Source: JBDIVL01 sp039794405 (GTDB lineage Bacteria > Planctomycetota > Brocadiia > Brocadiales > Brocadiaceae). From it: DNA of 43,111 nt. Position numbers and translations under genes: made by a program. The notes beneath the pieces are model-generated. The model did no database searches. It saw nothing but the letters and a program-made list of their open reading frames with translations, and was not told where the DNA came from. Numbering within the stretch: the first letter of the stretch is position 1; every line of letters starts with the position of its first letter. Location of the stretch: NCBI GenBank assembly GCA_039794405.1, contig JBDIVL010000034.1, positions 1-43,111 of the forward strand, written 5' to 3'. Shown piece after piece: positions 33,289-41,908 of the stretch.

Positions 33289-33770
33289 TCTATCTTTACT
33301 CCCCTTAATTCTTCAACTTCTTGTTTTGTTTTTAAAGCCTTTAAACCCACTAATGTTGCTTTTGCCACATTAAGTGGGTTCCTCCTACCATAACATTTTG
33401 TCAAAATGTTTTTAATCCCAACAGACTCTAATACAGCTCTTGCAGAAGCCCCCGCTTTAATTCCTGTACCAGGTAGTCCTGGTTTCATAAAAATACTCGC
33501 AGCCTTATATTTTCCCCAAACTACATGTGGTATAGTATCGGCATTCAAAGGAATTTCTACCATTTGTTTTTTTGCTTCTTTAACTGCTTTATTTACAGCG
33601 TTTGGCACCTCCCTCGCCTTACCAAACCCGATCCCAACTTTACCCTTCTTGTCTCCTACAACCACGAGGGCACTAAAACTCATTGATTTTCCACCTTTTG
33701 TTACCGTTGTGCACCGGTTAACCCTAACTACTGTTTCTTCCAAATTTATAGGTTCTTCTAATCGTGCCAA
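33285..33770 (-). CDS. rpsE: 30S ribosomal protein S5
   Basis: S5 lies at the mRNA entry site and helps fidelity and helicase activity of the 30S. The 161-aa protein shows VVRVNRCTTVTKGGKSMSFS, VVVGDKKGKVGIGFGKAREV and PGTGIKAGASARAVLESVGI. The N-terminus is short, starting nearly at the core. It follows rplR by 27 nt. Confidence 0.98.
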   Translation of the reverse strand: MARLEEPINLEETVVRVNRCTTVTKGGKSMSFSALVVVGDKKGKVGIGFGKAREVPNAVNKAVKEAKKQMVEIPLNADTIPHVVWGKYKAASIFMKPGLPGTGIKAGASARAVLESVGIKNILTKCYGRRNPLNVAKATLVGLKALKTKQEVEELRGVKIE

Positions 33771-33797
33771 TTGAACCTCCCTGTAATAATCTGATCT

Positions 33798-34166
33798 TCA
33801 AAAACTTAAATTATGCTTTCTTGCACTTTCCGCTAAAGCTTTTATTCTACCGTGGTATTTATATCCACCTTTATCAAAAACAACTTTTGAAATACCCTTA
33901 CTCAACGCCTCTTCTGCTATCTTTTTCCCTACAATCTCAGCAGCTTCAACATTTCCACCATATTCAATTTGAGATCTGATGTCACGAGATTGTGTTGAAA
34001 CCGCAGCTAAAGTTTTCCCCTCAAAGTCATTTATAATTTGGCAATAAATATGTTTTAAACTCCGATACACACTTAACCGTGGCCTCTCTGTAGTACCAAA
34101 TACCTTTCGTCTAACCCTTAAATGCCTTCGTGTTCTTTTACGCAACTTTTCTTTTATTCGATCCAT
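33798..34166 (-). CDS. rplR: 50S ribosomal protein L18
   Basis: L18 anchors 5S rRNA in the central protuberance together with L5. The 122-aa sequence has a basic N-terminus (KLRKRTRRHLRVRRKVFGT) then RPRLSVYRSLKHIYCQIIND and the closing FDKGGYKYHGRIKALAESAR. Length is normal. It follows rplF by 18 nt. Confidence 0.98.
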   Translation of the reverse strand: MDRIKEKLRKRTRRHLRVRRKVFGTTERPRLSVYRSLKHIYCQIINDFEGKTLAAVSTQSRDIRSQIEYGGNVEAAEIVGKKIAEEALSKGISKVVFDKGGYKYHGRIKALAESARKHNLSF

Positions 34167-34184
34167 CGTTAAACCTCACTATAC

Positions 34185-34748
34185 CTATGCTCCTCCGGAT
34201 GTGAAAGCCTTTCCTGCTTTCCTTCTGATAATTTCACCCTGATATTTGATTCCCATACCCTTATACGGTTCAGGTGGCTTCATTCCTCTTATAATAGCAG
34301 AAAATTGCCCAACCACTTGCTTATCGGGGCCTGAAATTGTCATCTTTACGGGATTTGTAGGATTTGTTATATCAATTTTTATCCCGACTGGTACCACCAT
34401 ATTTACAGGATGTGTATAACCAAGAGATAATACAAGCTCTTTACCTTGTACTTTTGCAGTATATCCGATCCCAACAATCTCGAGGTTTTTAGAATAACCC
34501 TTCGTTACTCCGATAACCATATTCGCTATAAGCGAACGTATCAAACCGTGCAAAGCCCTATGATTTTTTTCATCTGAAGATCTTTTGATAAAAATCTGTT
34601 TGTCGTTTATATTGTGCTCTATAACAATATCAGGATGAAAAGTACTACTTAATTTTCCCTTTGGCCCTTCAATGCTAACGGTATTACTACTTATTGAAAC
34701 TTTTACATTATCCGGAATCTTAACCGGCTGTTTTCCAATTCGTGACAT
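34185..34748 (-). CDS. rplF: 50S ribosomal protein L6
   Basis: L6 sits near the factor-binding site of the 50S, by the sarcin-ricin loop. The 187-aa protein begins MSRIGKQPVKIPDNVKVSIS and contains two related domains, with GVTKGYSKNLEIVGIGYTAK linking them and the signature PEPYKGMGIKYQGEIIRRKA at the end. It lies 27 nt downstream of rpsH. Confidence 0.98.
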   Translation of the reverse strand: MSRIGKQPVKIPDNVKVSISSNTVSIEGPKGKLSSTFHPDIVIEHNINDKQIFIKRSSDEKNHRALHGLIRSLIANMVIGVTKGYSKNLEIVGIGYTAKVQGKELVLSLGYTHPVNMVVPVGIKIDITNPTNPVKMTISGPDKQVVGQFSAIIRGMKPPEPYKGMGIKYQGEIIRRKAGKAFTSGGA

Positions 34749-34775
34749 CGTAAATCCTCTATCCGAATAAATACC

Positions 34776-35177
34776 TTAAGACACGATACAGAGAAGCTCA
34801 CCGCCTATTTTTAACTTTCTACATTCCCTATCGCTGACAATTCCTTTTGACGTAGAATATACCGCAGTACCTATCCCTCCATAAACCCTACTTATTTCAT
34901 CGGCTTTTTTATAGATTCTCCTGCTCGATTTACTGACTCTTTCAAGTTTATTAATTATTTGCTGCTTTAAAGGGCCATACTTGAGATAAACCCTTACAGC
35001 TCCTTGCTTCGTACCATTGGTTATCTCTTTAAATTCTTTAATAAAGCCTTCTTCTTTTAGTATCTTTAAAATCGACAACTTTGCTTTCGATAACGGAATG
35101 TCAACACTTTCACGTTTAATCATACTTGCATTTCTAATACGGGTAAACATATCAGAAATCGGATCTGTCATACACAT
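34776..35177 (-). CDS. rpsH: 30S ribosomal protein S8
   Basis: S8 binds helix 21 of 16S rRNA and represses the spc operon in E. coli. The 133-aa protein has DPISDMFTRIRNASMIKRES at the N-terminus and AVYSTSKGIVSDRECRKLKI with the closing GGELLCIVS. Two ATGs two codons apart (35177 and 35171) are possible; the first is better placed for AGGAA. Confidence 0.97.
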   Translation of the reverse strand: MCMTDPISDMFTRIRNASMIKRESVDIPLSKAKLSILKILKEEGFIKEFKEITNGTKQGAVRVYLKYGPLKQQIINKLERVSKSSRRIYKKADEISRVYGGIGTAVYSTSKGIVSDRECRKLKIGGELLCIVS

Positions 35178-35230
35178 TATTTATTCCTTATGTATTTTTA
35201 ATATAATTCTCTTATTATTAACACCGGTCA

Positions 35231-35416
35231 CTACCAGCTTGCTTTTTTTACTCCCGGAATCTCACCCTTCGAAGCAAGATTTCTAAAACAAATCCTGCAG
35301 ATTTGAAATTTCCGATAGTAAGCCCTACGCCTCCCGCACAATCCGCACCTGTTATATTTTCTGGTCTTAAACTTCGGTTCTTTTTTAGATTTTACAATGA
35401 GACATTTTCTTGCCAT
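35231..35416 (-). CDS. rpsN: 30S ribosomal protein S14, type Z
   Basis: The 61-aa short form of S14 with a zinc ribbon: C24, C27, C40 and C43 (C-x2-C, 12 residues, C-x2-C). It ends GEIPGVKKASW, the usual family end. The type Z copy replaces the longer zinc-free S14. It lies 9 nt after rplE and 53 nt before rpsH. Confidence 0.98.
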   Translation of the reverse strand: MARKCLIVKSKKEPKFKTRKYNRCGLCGRRRAYYRKFQICRICFRNLASKGEIPGVKKASW

Positions 35417-35425
35417 TCACACTCC

Positions 35426-35968
35426 TCACTCTGATCTAAAAGGCATACCCAATAACTTCAATAATTCATAAGAATGTACATCAGAATTACCTGTAATCAC
35501 AAACGTGATGTCCATACCTTGCACAAATTCAACTTTATCAATACTTATCTCAGGAAATGTAGCCTGTTCTGTAAGCCCCAAGGTATAGTTCCCACGGCCA
35601 TCGAATGCTTTTGACGGGAGACCTCTGAAGTCTTTTATCCTTGGCAATACAATACTAATCAAGCGATCCAAAAACTCATACATTCTCTGCCCCCGCAACG
35701 TAACTTTACAACCAACGGGCTGCCCTTTCCTAAGTTTAAAACCAGATATAGCTTTTTTTGCCGTAGTAACTATCGGTTTCTGGCCTGTAATTATTGATAA
35801 ATGCTGTGTTGATTCTTCAATAATCCTCTTATTTTCAACCGCCCTGCCAATGCCCATATTTACAACTATCTTTTGAATCTTAGGCACCGAAAATTTGTTC
35901 TTGTATTGAAATTTTTCTATTAACTGCGATATTACTTGTTGTTTATATTTTTCTAGCAATCTTGCCAT
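35426..35968 (-). CDS. rplE: 50S ribosomal protein L5
   Basis: L5 binds 5S rRNA and contacts P-site tRNA from the central protuberance. The 180-aa protein has VPKIQKIVVNMGIGRAVENK, TTAKKAISGFKLRKGQPVGC, LPRIKDFRGLPSKAFDGRGN and the C-terminal VQGMDITFVITGNSD. Length is normal. It follows rplX by 16 nt. Confidence 0.98.
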   Translation of the reverse strand: MARLLEKYKQQVISQLIEKFQYKNKFSVPKIQKIVVNMGIGRAVENKRIIEESTQHLSIITGQKPIVTTAKKAISGFKLRKGQPVGCKVTLRGQRMYEFLDRLISIVLPRIKDFRGLPSKAFDGRGNYTLGLTEQATFPEISIDKVEFVQGMDITFVITGNSDVHSYELLKLLGMPFRSE

Positions 35969-35984
35969 ATTTTTCCCTATTGCT

Positions 35985-36320
35985 TCATTCGGCTGATATT
36001 ATTTCTGATCCACAATAAACACATACACGTAGTTTGTTACTATTTTCAAGTATTCTTTTTCTAGTCCTTACACCTTTACCACCTTTTTTACAACTCTTAT
36101 TTTGGCATACAGGTAGCACGTTAGCCACAGATACCGATGCCTCTTTCTGTACTCTCCCTCCTTGCGGGTTTTTTTGACTTGGCTTTGTATGCTTATAAAC
36201 CAAATTTACGCCTTTTATTATTACCCGCTTTTTGTCTCTTAGAACCCTTATTATCTTTCCAGTTTTACCAGCTTCATTACCAGCCATTATTGCAACTAAA
36301 TCGTTTTTACAAACATGCAT
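35985..36320 (-). CDS. rplX: 50S ribosomal protein L24 with C-terminal cysteine pairs
   Basis: L24 is an early 50S assembly initiator near the tunnel exit. From ATG 36320 (GGAG six bases upstream; an in-frame TTG at 36332 is less likely) it is 111 aa, with the KOW motif GNEAGKTGKIIRVLRDKKRV. Its C-terminus carries C72, C77, C100 and C103. The second pair, VCVYCGS, is common in L24 proteins with a zinc ribbon, but the first pair is spaced C-x4-C instead of C-x2-C and is followed by a lysine-rich insertion. Metal binding is inference. Confidence 0.96.
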   Translation of the reverse strand: MHVCKNDLVAIMAGNEAGKTGKIIRVLRDKKRVIIKGVNLVYKHTKPSQKNPQGGRVQKEASVSVANVLPVCQNKSCKKGGKGVRTRKRILENSNKLRVCVYCGSEIISAE

Positions 36321-36365
36321 AACTATCTCCAATGTATAATCTATACATATGATTATTTTTAGTAT

Positions 36366-36734
36366 CTATACTACTTCGGCAGCTAGCGAAATTATTTTCA
36401 TAAAATTCTTTTGCCGCAACTCTCTTGCTACGGCACCAAAAATCCGCGTACCTTTAGGATTACCGTCGTTGTCAATAATAACGATAGCATTCTTATCAAA
36501 TTTTAAATACGACCCATCATCTCTGCGTATATTTTTCTTTGTTCTAACAACAACGCCTTTTACAACGTCCCCTTTTTTAACAACTCCATCGGGAATAGCC
36601 TTTTTTACAGCAGCCACGATAATATCTCCAACTGTTGCATACTTTCTCCGCGATCCTCCAAGAACTTTTATACACGTCGCTCTTTTGGCACCGCTATTAT
36701 CTGCAATATCTAATTTCGTCTGTTCCATTATCAT
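36366..36734 (-). CDS. rplN: 50S ribosomal protein L14
   Basis: L14 forms an intersubunit bridge and contacts 16S helix 14. The 122-aa beta-barrel protein shows KLDIADNSGAKRATCIKVLG, VGDIIVAAVKKAIPDG and GTRIFGAVARELRQKNFMKI. It starts MIMEQ, with a GGAG ten bases upstream. It follows rpsQ by 24 nt. Confidence 0.98.
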   Translation of the reverse strand: MIMEQTKLDIADNSGAKRATCIKVLGGSRRKYATVGDIIVAAVKKAIPDGVVKKGDVVKGVVVRTKKNIRRDDGSYLKFDKNAIVIIDNDGNPKGTRIFGAVARELRQKNFMKIISLAAEVV

Positions 36735-36758
36735 TTTCAGTATACTCCATTTTTCTTT

Positions 36759-37028
36759 TCAGGAACTAGCTTTTGTAATGATACTTTTAAGCTTTGTATT
36801 CTTTGTCTTGCTTAACGGTCTGGTTTCGATAATTTCAACTTTATCACCCACTTTGGCTTGATTATTCTCATCGTGAGCTTTATAAATCGTAAACTTCTTT
36901 ATATACTTACCATACCTTGGGTGTTTTACTAATCGCATAACCTCAACTACAATCGTTTTCTTCATCTTATTTCCTATTACCGTCCCAACAATCCTTTTTC
37001 TTCTTCCCCTCTTTTGTTCGACTATCAT
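36759..37028 (-). CDS. rpsQ: 30S ribosomal protein S17
   Basis: S17 is an OB-fold primary binder of the 16S rRNA 5' domain. The 89-aa protein has IVGTVIGNKMKKTIVVEVMR, HPRYGKYIKKFTIYKAHDEN and GDKVEIIETRPLSKTK. All core segments are intact and length is normal. It follows rpmC by 28 nt. Confidence 0.98.
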   Translation of the reverse strand: MIVEQKRGRRKRIVGTVIGNKMKKTIVVEVMRLVKHPRYGKYIKKFTIYKAHDENNQAKVGDKVEIIETRPLSKTKNTKLKSIITKASS

Positions 37029-37056
37029 CTTTAAAGCAACTCCTTTGTATGAGATG

Positions 37057-37254
37057 TTATTTAGTCTCCAAATCCATCTCTTTTAAAATACTATTCAATC
37101 TGGCAATGTCTCTCTTTATACCTTTTCTCCTGGCTGGGTTCCGAGTCTCACCAGCTTGCCATTGAAACCGGATATTTAGCAGTTCTCGCTTACAAGCGTC
37201 AATTTCATCTAAAATCTCTTGTCTAGATTTTAATCTAATTTCAGCAGCCTTCAA
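37057..37254 (-). CDS. rpmC: 50S ribosomal protein L29
   Basis: L29 is a helical hairpin at the tunnel exit, next to L23. The 65-aa protein has the pattern EILDEIDACKRELLNIRFQW and the closing RRKGIKRDIARLNSILKE. Its ATG overlaps the rplP stop by 4 bp. Confidence 0.97.
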   Translation of the reverse strand: MKAAEIRLKSRQEILDEIDACKRELLNIRFQWQAGETRNPARRKGIKRDIARLNSILKEMDLETK

Positions 37255-37661
37255 ATCGTTTTTCTCCTCTGAACGAATCTTACTTTAACCGGCATCTTAT
37301 GAGCTATTCTGTTAAATGTTATTCGAGCCATTTCTTCATTAATGCCGCTGAGCTCATATAAGATTGTTCCTGGTTTTACAACGGCAACCCATAGCTCCGG
37401 TTCTCCTTTACCTTTGCCCATACGCGTTTCAATAGGTTTTGAAGTGACAGACTTATGTGGAAAAATCCTTATAGTTAACCTTCCTTCCCGGGGAAGATAA
37501 TGTGATGCAGAGACCCTTCCAGCCTCAATCTGCTGCGCACTAATCCATCCAGGCTCTAAAGATTGTAGACCAAATTCGCCAAAAGCAACAGTATTACATC
37601 TTGTTGCATTACCTTTAATTTTTTGCCTTTGCGACTTCCTGAATTTCACCCTCTTTGGCAT
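37251..37661 (-). CDS. rplP: 50S ribosomal protein L16
   Basis: L16 organises the tRNA path and the peptidyl transferase region. From the MPKRVKFRKSQ start it is 136 aa, with VAFGEFGLQSLEPGWISAQQ, GRLTIRIFPHKSVTSKP, RMGKGKGEPELWVAVVKPG and a basic end. The frame opens five codons earlier, but the chosen ATG fits the family. Its first 47 nt lie inside the end of rpsC, a longer overlap than the 4-bp overlaps elsewhere in the operon. Confidence 0.96.
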   Translation of the reverse strand: MPKRVKFRKSQRQKIKGNATRCNTVAFGEFGLQSLEPGWISAQQIEAGRVSASHYLPREGRLTIRIFPHKSVTSKPIETRMGKGKGEPELWVAVVKPGTILYELSGINEEMARITFNRIAHKMPVKVRFVQRRKTI

Positions 37662-38313
37662 CAGGCGCATATACACTCTCCTTCTCAGTACTAATTAGTC
37701 CTTTATAAATCCATACCTTTACTCCAATCACACCATACGTTGTCTTAGCCTCGGCAAAACCATAATCTACATCTGCCCGTAATGTATGTAATGGTACACT
37801 TCCATATGTCATCTTTTCCGTCCTAGCAATCTCCGCACCACCTAATCTGCCGGCAACCTGTATCTTTACACCCTTAGCCCCCCCATCAAGCGAAGTATCC
37901 ATTGCCTTTTTCATTGTTCTGCGGAATGCTGCACGTTTCATCAATTGCTCGGCTATACTCTCAGCTACAAGCTGTGCATATAATTCAGGTTTCGTAATTT
38001 CTTTTATTTTTATTACAACTTCTCTATTAATAAGTTTTTGAATCTCTTCTTTTAATTTATCAACTTCAGCACCTTTCCGGCCTATAATTAAACCAGGACG
38101 AGCAGTATGTAAAGTAATTTTTGCATCTTGCCTGGTCCTTTCTATTTCTATATTTGGTATCCCAGCAAAACTATAGCTTCTTTTTATTATTTTGCGTATC
38201 TTCTGATCTTCAATCAACAAATCACCAAAAGATTTTTTATCAGCATACCACAGAGATTTCCAACCCTGAGTAATACCTATTCTTAGACCTATTGGGCAAA
38301 CCTTTTGACCCAT
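37615..38313 (-). CDS. rpsC: 30S ribosomal protein S3
   Basis: S3 lines the mRNA entry tunnel. The 232-aa protein has MGQKVCPIGLRIGITQGWKS at the N-terminus, the KH motif ARPGLIIGRKGAEVDKL, and the C-terminal domain GVKIQVAGRLGGAEIARTEK then YGVIGVKVWIYKG. A short tail ends EGEIQEVAKAKN, encoded in the region shared with rplP. Confidence 0.98.
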   Translation of the reverse strand: MGQKVCPIGLRIGITQGWKSLWYADKKSFGDLLIEDQKIRKIIKRSYSFAGIPNIEIERTRQDAKITLHTARPGLIIGRKGAEVDKLKEEIQKLINREVVIKIKEITKPELYAQLVAESIAEQLMKRAAFRRTMKKAMDTSLDGGAKGVKIQVAGRLGGAEIARTEKMTYGSVPLHTLRADVDYGFAEAKTTYGVIGVKVWIYKGLISTEKESVYAPDAKEGEIQEVAKAKN

Positions 38314-38337
38314 TTTATCTCCTTCTCAATACCCGTT

Positions 38338-38673
38338 TTATACTTTTTCAGATAATACAATGGTAATATGGCTTGTACGTTTCAAGATACGCGCGGACAT
38401 CCCACGAGGTCTTGGCCGATGCCATTTTCTACTAGGCCCACCATCCACTAAGGCCTGAGTTACGTACAGCGAATCGACATCAACATCCAGATTCTCATTT
38501 GCAGCCGCAACAGCAGCCCTTATTACCTTGTCAACCATATAAGACGCTCTTTTATGTGTTACCCTCAAAATTCTTAAGGCGTCATTAACAGACTTACCAC
38601 GAACAAGATCCACTACATACCGTGCTTTTCGTGGTGATATCCTAGCATACCGACAACTAGATTTGAATTCCAT
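38338..38673 (-). CDS. rplV: 50S ribosomal protein L22
   Basis: L22 extends a beta-hairpin into the exit tunnel. From ATG 38673 it is 111 aa, with RYARISPRKARYVVDLVRGK, YVTQALVDGGPSRKWHRPRP for the hairpin and RTSHITIVLSE at the end. A TTG three codons upstream (38682) is an alternative start; the Shine-Dalgarno spacing does not decide between them. Confidence 0.97.
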   Translation of the reverse strand: MEFKSSCRYARISPRKARYVVDLVRGKSVNDALRILRVTHKRASYMVDKVIRAAVAAANENLDVDVDSLYVTQALVDGGPSRKWHRPRPRGMSARILKRTSHITIVLSEKV

Positions 38674-38721
38674 AACCCTCAAAACCTTTCAGTACGTCCA
38701 ATTATTAATTTTTACAATTCA

Positions 38722-39006
38722 TTAGCCACGCGGAGCTTCTTTCTTCTTTACACCCCCATGTGCTCTAAAAGTTCGGGTGAGAGCAAACTCACCGAGTTTA
38801 TGTCCTACCATATCATCTGTAACAAAAAGCTTTTGAAATATTTTACCGTTGTGGACCATAAAAGTATGTGATACAAATTCCGGAACTATCGTACAACTGC
38901 GTGCCCAGGTTTTCACAGGCTCGTTACTTCCGGACTCTTTTTGCTTTAGTATCTTTTTCATTAGTTTCTTATCAATATACGGCCCTTTTTTAACAGAACG
39001 GCTCAT
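38722..39006 (-). CDS. rpsS: 30S ribosomal protein S19
   Basis: S19 forms the 30S head with S13. The 94-aa protein begins with the typical MSRSVKKGPYIDKKLMKKI, then RSCTIVPEFVSHTFMVHNGK and LGEFALTRTFRAHGG. It follows rplB by 27 nt. Confidence 0.98.
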   Translation of the reverse strand: MSRSVKKGPYIDKKLMKKILKQKESGSNEPVKTWARSCTIVPEFVSHTFMVHNGKIFQKLFVTDDMVGHKLGEFALTRTFRAHGGVKKKEAPRG

Positions 39007-39033
39007 AGTTTCTCCTACTCACTATATTCTACT

Positions 39034-39879
39034 TTATAAATTACCTCTCGCACCAATCCTTCTTCTGCGGATAATAAACTTATTACTCAATGACTTTTTC
39101 TTCCTGGTCTTTCCACCCTTTGCTAACAAACCTGTTTTGGAACAAGGATGTCTTCCCCCACCGCTTCTCCCCTCACCACCACCCAAAGGATGAGCTACAG
39201 GGTTTTGGGCTACACCTCTCACATGAGGTCTTATTCCTTTCCATCGGCTTTTTCCGGCTTTTCCCAAGCGAACGTTAATATGATCAACATTTCCAAGTTT
39301 TCCAATAGTAGCCCTACAATTATCAAACACCTTTCTCACCTCACCTGACGGAAGTACGAGGTGCGCATAGCTTCCCTCTTTAGCTAATAACTTCGCAGAT
39401 CCACCGGCAGAACGCACTAGCTGTCCCCCCTGGCCCACCCGCAATTCCACATTGTGTACTTCCAGTCCCATAGGAATATTTTTCAACGGCATACAATTGC
39501 CAATTTCCGGTTCTACCCTATCACCAGACATTACCATTTGTCCAATTTTTAAATTGTCTGGAGCAAGGATATATCTTTTTTCACCATCTCGATAATGCAA
39601 TAAGGCGATTCGAGCTGAACGATTTGGGTCGTATTCAATACTTGCAACTTTTGCAGGAATATTATCTTTCTTACGTTTAAAATCAATAATTCTATAATGC
39701 CTCCTACTGCCTCCACCAATATGTTCTGCCGTAATTTTACCTTCTGTATTCCTACCTCCTGTTTTTTTTAGAGGTTCCAACAACGACTTCTCGGGTTCTG
39801 TCCTCGTAATTTCAGAAAAATCAGAAACACTAGCAAAGCGCCTTCCTGCTGTGGTAGGTTTATAATATTTAACACCCAT
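39034..39879 (-). CDS. rplB: 50S ribosomal protein L2
   Basis: L2 is needed for subunit association and peptidyl transfer. The 281-aa protein has YKPTTAGRRFASVSDFSEIT, GGGSRRHYRIIDFKRKKDN, the OB and SH3 regions, and RGVAQNPVAHPLGGGEGRSG with the conserved histidine of the catalytic-centre loop. Length is normal. It follows rplW by 35 nt. Confidence 0.98.
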   Translation of the reverse strand: MGVKYYKPTTAGRRFASVSDFSEITRTEPEKSLLEPLKKTGGRNTEGKITAEHIGGGSRRHYRIIDFKRKKDNIPAKVASIEYDPNRSARIALLHYRDGEKRYILAPDNLKIGQMVMSGDRVEPEIGNCMPLKNIPMGLEVHNVELRVGQGGQLVRSAGGSAKLLAKEGSYAHLVLPSGEVRKVFDNCRATIGKLGNVDHINVRLGKAGKSRWKGIRPHVRGVAQNPVAHPLGGGEGRSGGGRHPCSKTGLLAKGGKTRKKKSLSNKFIIRRRRIGARGNL

Positions 39880-39914
39880 AAAGATAATACCTCTTCCTTC
39901 GGTTTAAACAGTGT

Positions 39915-40196
39915 TTAATAACCAAGATCTATTGTGTTTCCTTCTTTTAATTTAACAATAGCCTTCTTCCAATCTTTTGTTCTACCCAACTTGAATTTAA
40001 CTCTTCTTGTTTTACCCTTTCTAACCAGAGTCCTTACATCATCAACTTTGACATTAAAAAACTTCTCTATTGCTTCTTTGATCTGAATCTTATTCGCCTT
40101 TAAATCAACCTCAAAATGGTAAGAGTTTGTCAACTCTCCATCAGCAACACTTTTTTCCGTTCGTAAAGGCTTTTTAATTATTTGATAATTATTCAT
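39915..40196 (-). CDS. rplW: 50S ribosomal protein L23
   Basis: L23 is the docking site at the tunnel exit for trigger factor and SRP. The 93-aa protein has IIKKPLRTEKSVADGE, FEVDLKANKIQIKEAIEKFF and VDDVRTLVRKGKTRRVKFKL. It is 20 nt downstream of rplD. Confidence 0.98.
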   Translation of the reverse strand: MNNYQIIKKPLRTEKSVADGELTNSYHFEVDLKANKIQIKEAIEKFFNVKVDDVRTLVRKGKTRRVKFKLGRTKDWKKAIVKLKEGNTIDLGY

Positions 40197-40216
40197 ACCA
40201 GGCGAAACTCCTTTTT

Positions 40217-40828
40217 CTATTTTATAGTATTTAAAGCCTCTCGTGTCACTAGTATTTTTTTTGGCCGAAGAACTTCATACGCATTTAGCTCAGCACCCAC
40301 CATTACTTTTACATAGGGAATATTTCTCGCAGATTTCCAAACCGCCTTATCCGTTTTTGATATAACTACAAGACAACTACACCCATTTATTCCAAGTGAT
40401 TTTAATATTCCCATCATTTGTTTTGTTTTTGGTACATCAAAATCCAAATTTTCTATCACGATCAACTCATTATCCCGAGCCTTTGCCGTTAGTGCTGAGA
40501 AAAGTGCTAATTTCTTTGCTTTTTTGGGGATCGTATAAGAATAATCTCTCGGTTTTGGACCAAACGTCACCCCACCACCTTTCCATATTGGTGAACGAAT
40601 ACTACCAGCCCTAGCTCTACCGGTGTGCTTCTGTACCCAAGGCTTTTTTCCACCACCAGCAACCTCACTTTTTGTTTTCGTAGATGCCGTCCCCTGCCTT
40701 TTATTTGCCTCATACATTAACACAGCTTCTCGCAACAATATATGCCGAACAGGTCCACCAAACCTCTCCGAATCTAACAATATATTATCTGTTTTTTCCC
40801 CTAGTTTGTTATATACAGGTATTTCCAT
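40217..40828 (-). CDS. rplD: 50S ribosomal protein L4
   Basis: L4 lines the exit tunnel with an extended loop and, in E. coli, represses the S10 operon through its leader. The 203-aa protein has the loop sequence GGGKKPWVQKHTGRARAGSI, then PKPRDYSYTIPKKAKKLALF. The E. coli-type leader is not visible upstream of rpsJ: only 91 nt separate rpsJ from tuf. It follows rplC by 17 nt. Confidence 0.98.
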   Translation of the reverse strand: MEIPVYNKLGEKTDNILLDSERFGGPVRHILLREAVLMYEANKRQGTASTKTKSEVAGGGKKPWVQKHTGRARAGSIRSPIWKGGGVTFGPKPRDYSYTIPKKAKKLALFSALTAKARDNELIVIENLDFDVPKTKQMMGILKSLGINGCSCLVVISKTDKAVWKSARNIPYVKVMVGAELNAYEVLRPKKILVTREALNTIK

Positions 40829-40845
40829 ACTTTTGTTTACCTAGC

Positions 40846-41469
40846 TCATTTATTTTTTGTTAATATAAGATAACTTCCTCTATATCCAGGAACGGCACCT
40901 TTAACAAACAACAAGTTCCTTTCTCTGTCCATTTTAACTATATCAAGGTTTTTTATTGTTACACGTTCTCCACCCAGCCTTCCGGCCATCTTTTTTCCTT
41001 TGATCACCCTTCCCGGATCTGTATTTGAACCAATAGAACCCGGAGGCCTATGCCGCGTGGAACCATGTGTATTAAGGCCACCCTTAAAGTTCCACCTTTT
41101 CATTACACCCGCATAGCCCTTTCCCTTCGTTGCACCAATAACATTTATCGTTTTACTACCATTGAATATCTCTACAGTAACGCTCTGTCCTAATTTAATA
41201 TCAATACCCGTCTCAGGCTTTACCTCTCTAATAAATCTTTTCGGACTAACCGAAGCCTTATTTGCATGTCCAACTTCTGGCTTCTTTGCATTTTTTTTCT
41301 TCTTATCATCAAACGCCAGCTGTATAGCAGAGTACCCATCATTTTCCACAGTTTTTATCTGCATCACATCGCAAGGGCCAGCTTGAATCAGAGTTACCGG
41401 GAGAATTTTACCATCATCACTATATATCTGCGTCATCCCAATTTTTTTCCCAAGAAGACCTTTCACCAT
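40846..41469 (-). CDS. rplC: 50S ribosomal protein L3
   Basis: L3 is an early 50S assembly protein reaching the peptidyl transferase centre. From ATG 41469, which has AGGTG eight bases upstream, it is 207 aa, with GLLGKKIGMTQIYSDDGK, the central FKGGLNTHGSTRHRPPGSIG and KKMAGRLGGERVTIKNLDI. An upstream in-frame GTG (41478) is less likely. The glutamine that E. coli PrmB methylates is replaced here by the GLNTHG context and cannot be aligned with certainty by eye. Confidence 0.97.
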   Translation of the reverse strand: MVKGLLGKKIGMTQIYSDDGKILPVTLIQAGPCDVMQIKTVENDGYSAIQLAFDDKKKKNAKKPEVGHANKASVSPKRFIREVKPETGIDIKLGQSVTVEIFNGSKTINVIGATKGKGYAGVMKRWNFKGGLNTHGSTRHRPPGSIGSNTDPGRVIKGKKMAGRLGGERVTIKNLDIVKMDRERNLLFVKGAVPGYRGSYLILTKNK

Positions 41470-41511
41470 CCTTATCACACCTCAATCTATCGAAATTTGC
41501 TATTTTTAATC

Positions 41512-41817
41512 TTATGCCTTTATTTTAATCTCTATACCTGCGGGCATATTAATCTTATTTAAGGCATCCATGGTTTTTGCAGTTGGCTCAACAATATCAA
41601 TCAACCTTTTATGGGTCCTTATCTCAAATTGCTCCCTAGACTTCTTATCAACATGCGGAGATCTAAGAACCGTATACCTCTCGATGCGGGTTGGCAAAGG
41701 GACAGGACCAAACACTTTTGCACCCGTCCGCTTTGCAGTCTCAACAACCTCCAAGGCCGATTGGTCCAATATTCTATGATCGTAAGCCTCCATTCGTATT
41801 CTTATTTTCTGATCCAC
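41512..41817 (-). CDS. rpsJ: 30S ribosomal protein S10
   Basis: S10 is a 30S head protein and, with NusB, an antitermination factor. From the GTG at 41817, which has GGAG seven bases upstream, it is 101 aa and reads (V)DQKIRIRMEAYDHRILDQS, then GPVPLPTRIERYTVLRSPHV and HKRLIDIVEPTAKTMDAL. A TTG five codons upstream (41832) is the alternative start. It lies downstream of tuf, as in many bacteria with the str-S10 linkage. Confidence 0.97.
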   Translation of the reverse strand: MDQKIRIRMEAYDHRILDQSALEVVETAKRTGAKVFGPVPLPTRIERYTVLRSPHVDKKSREQFEIRTHKRLIDIVEPTAKTMDALNKINMPAGIEIKIKA

Positions 41818-41908
41818 ACTAAAATACTCCAAACAAGGAAATAACAGATGAATTGCAAAAAGAATAAACTATATCACATTTTTAAACAATATCAACTATA
41901 AAATATTT

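Noticed and set aside
36349..36861. 170-codon plus-strand frame opposite rplN and rpsQ
   Set aside because: It is antisense to two unmistakable ribosomal genes and reads as a hydrophobic shadow of their codons.
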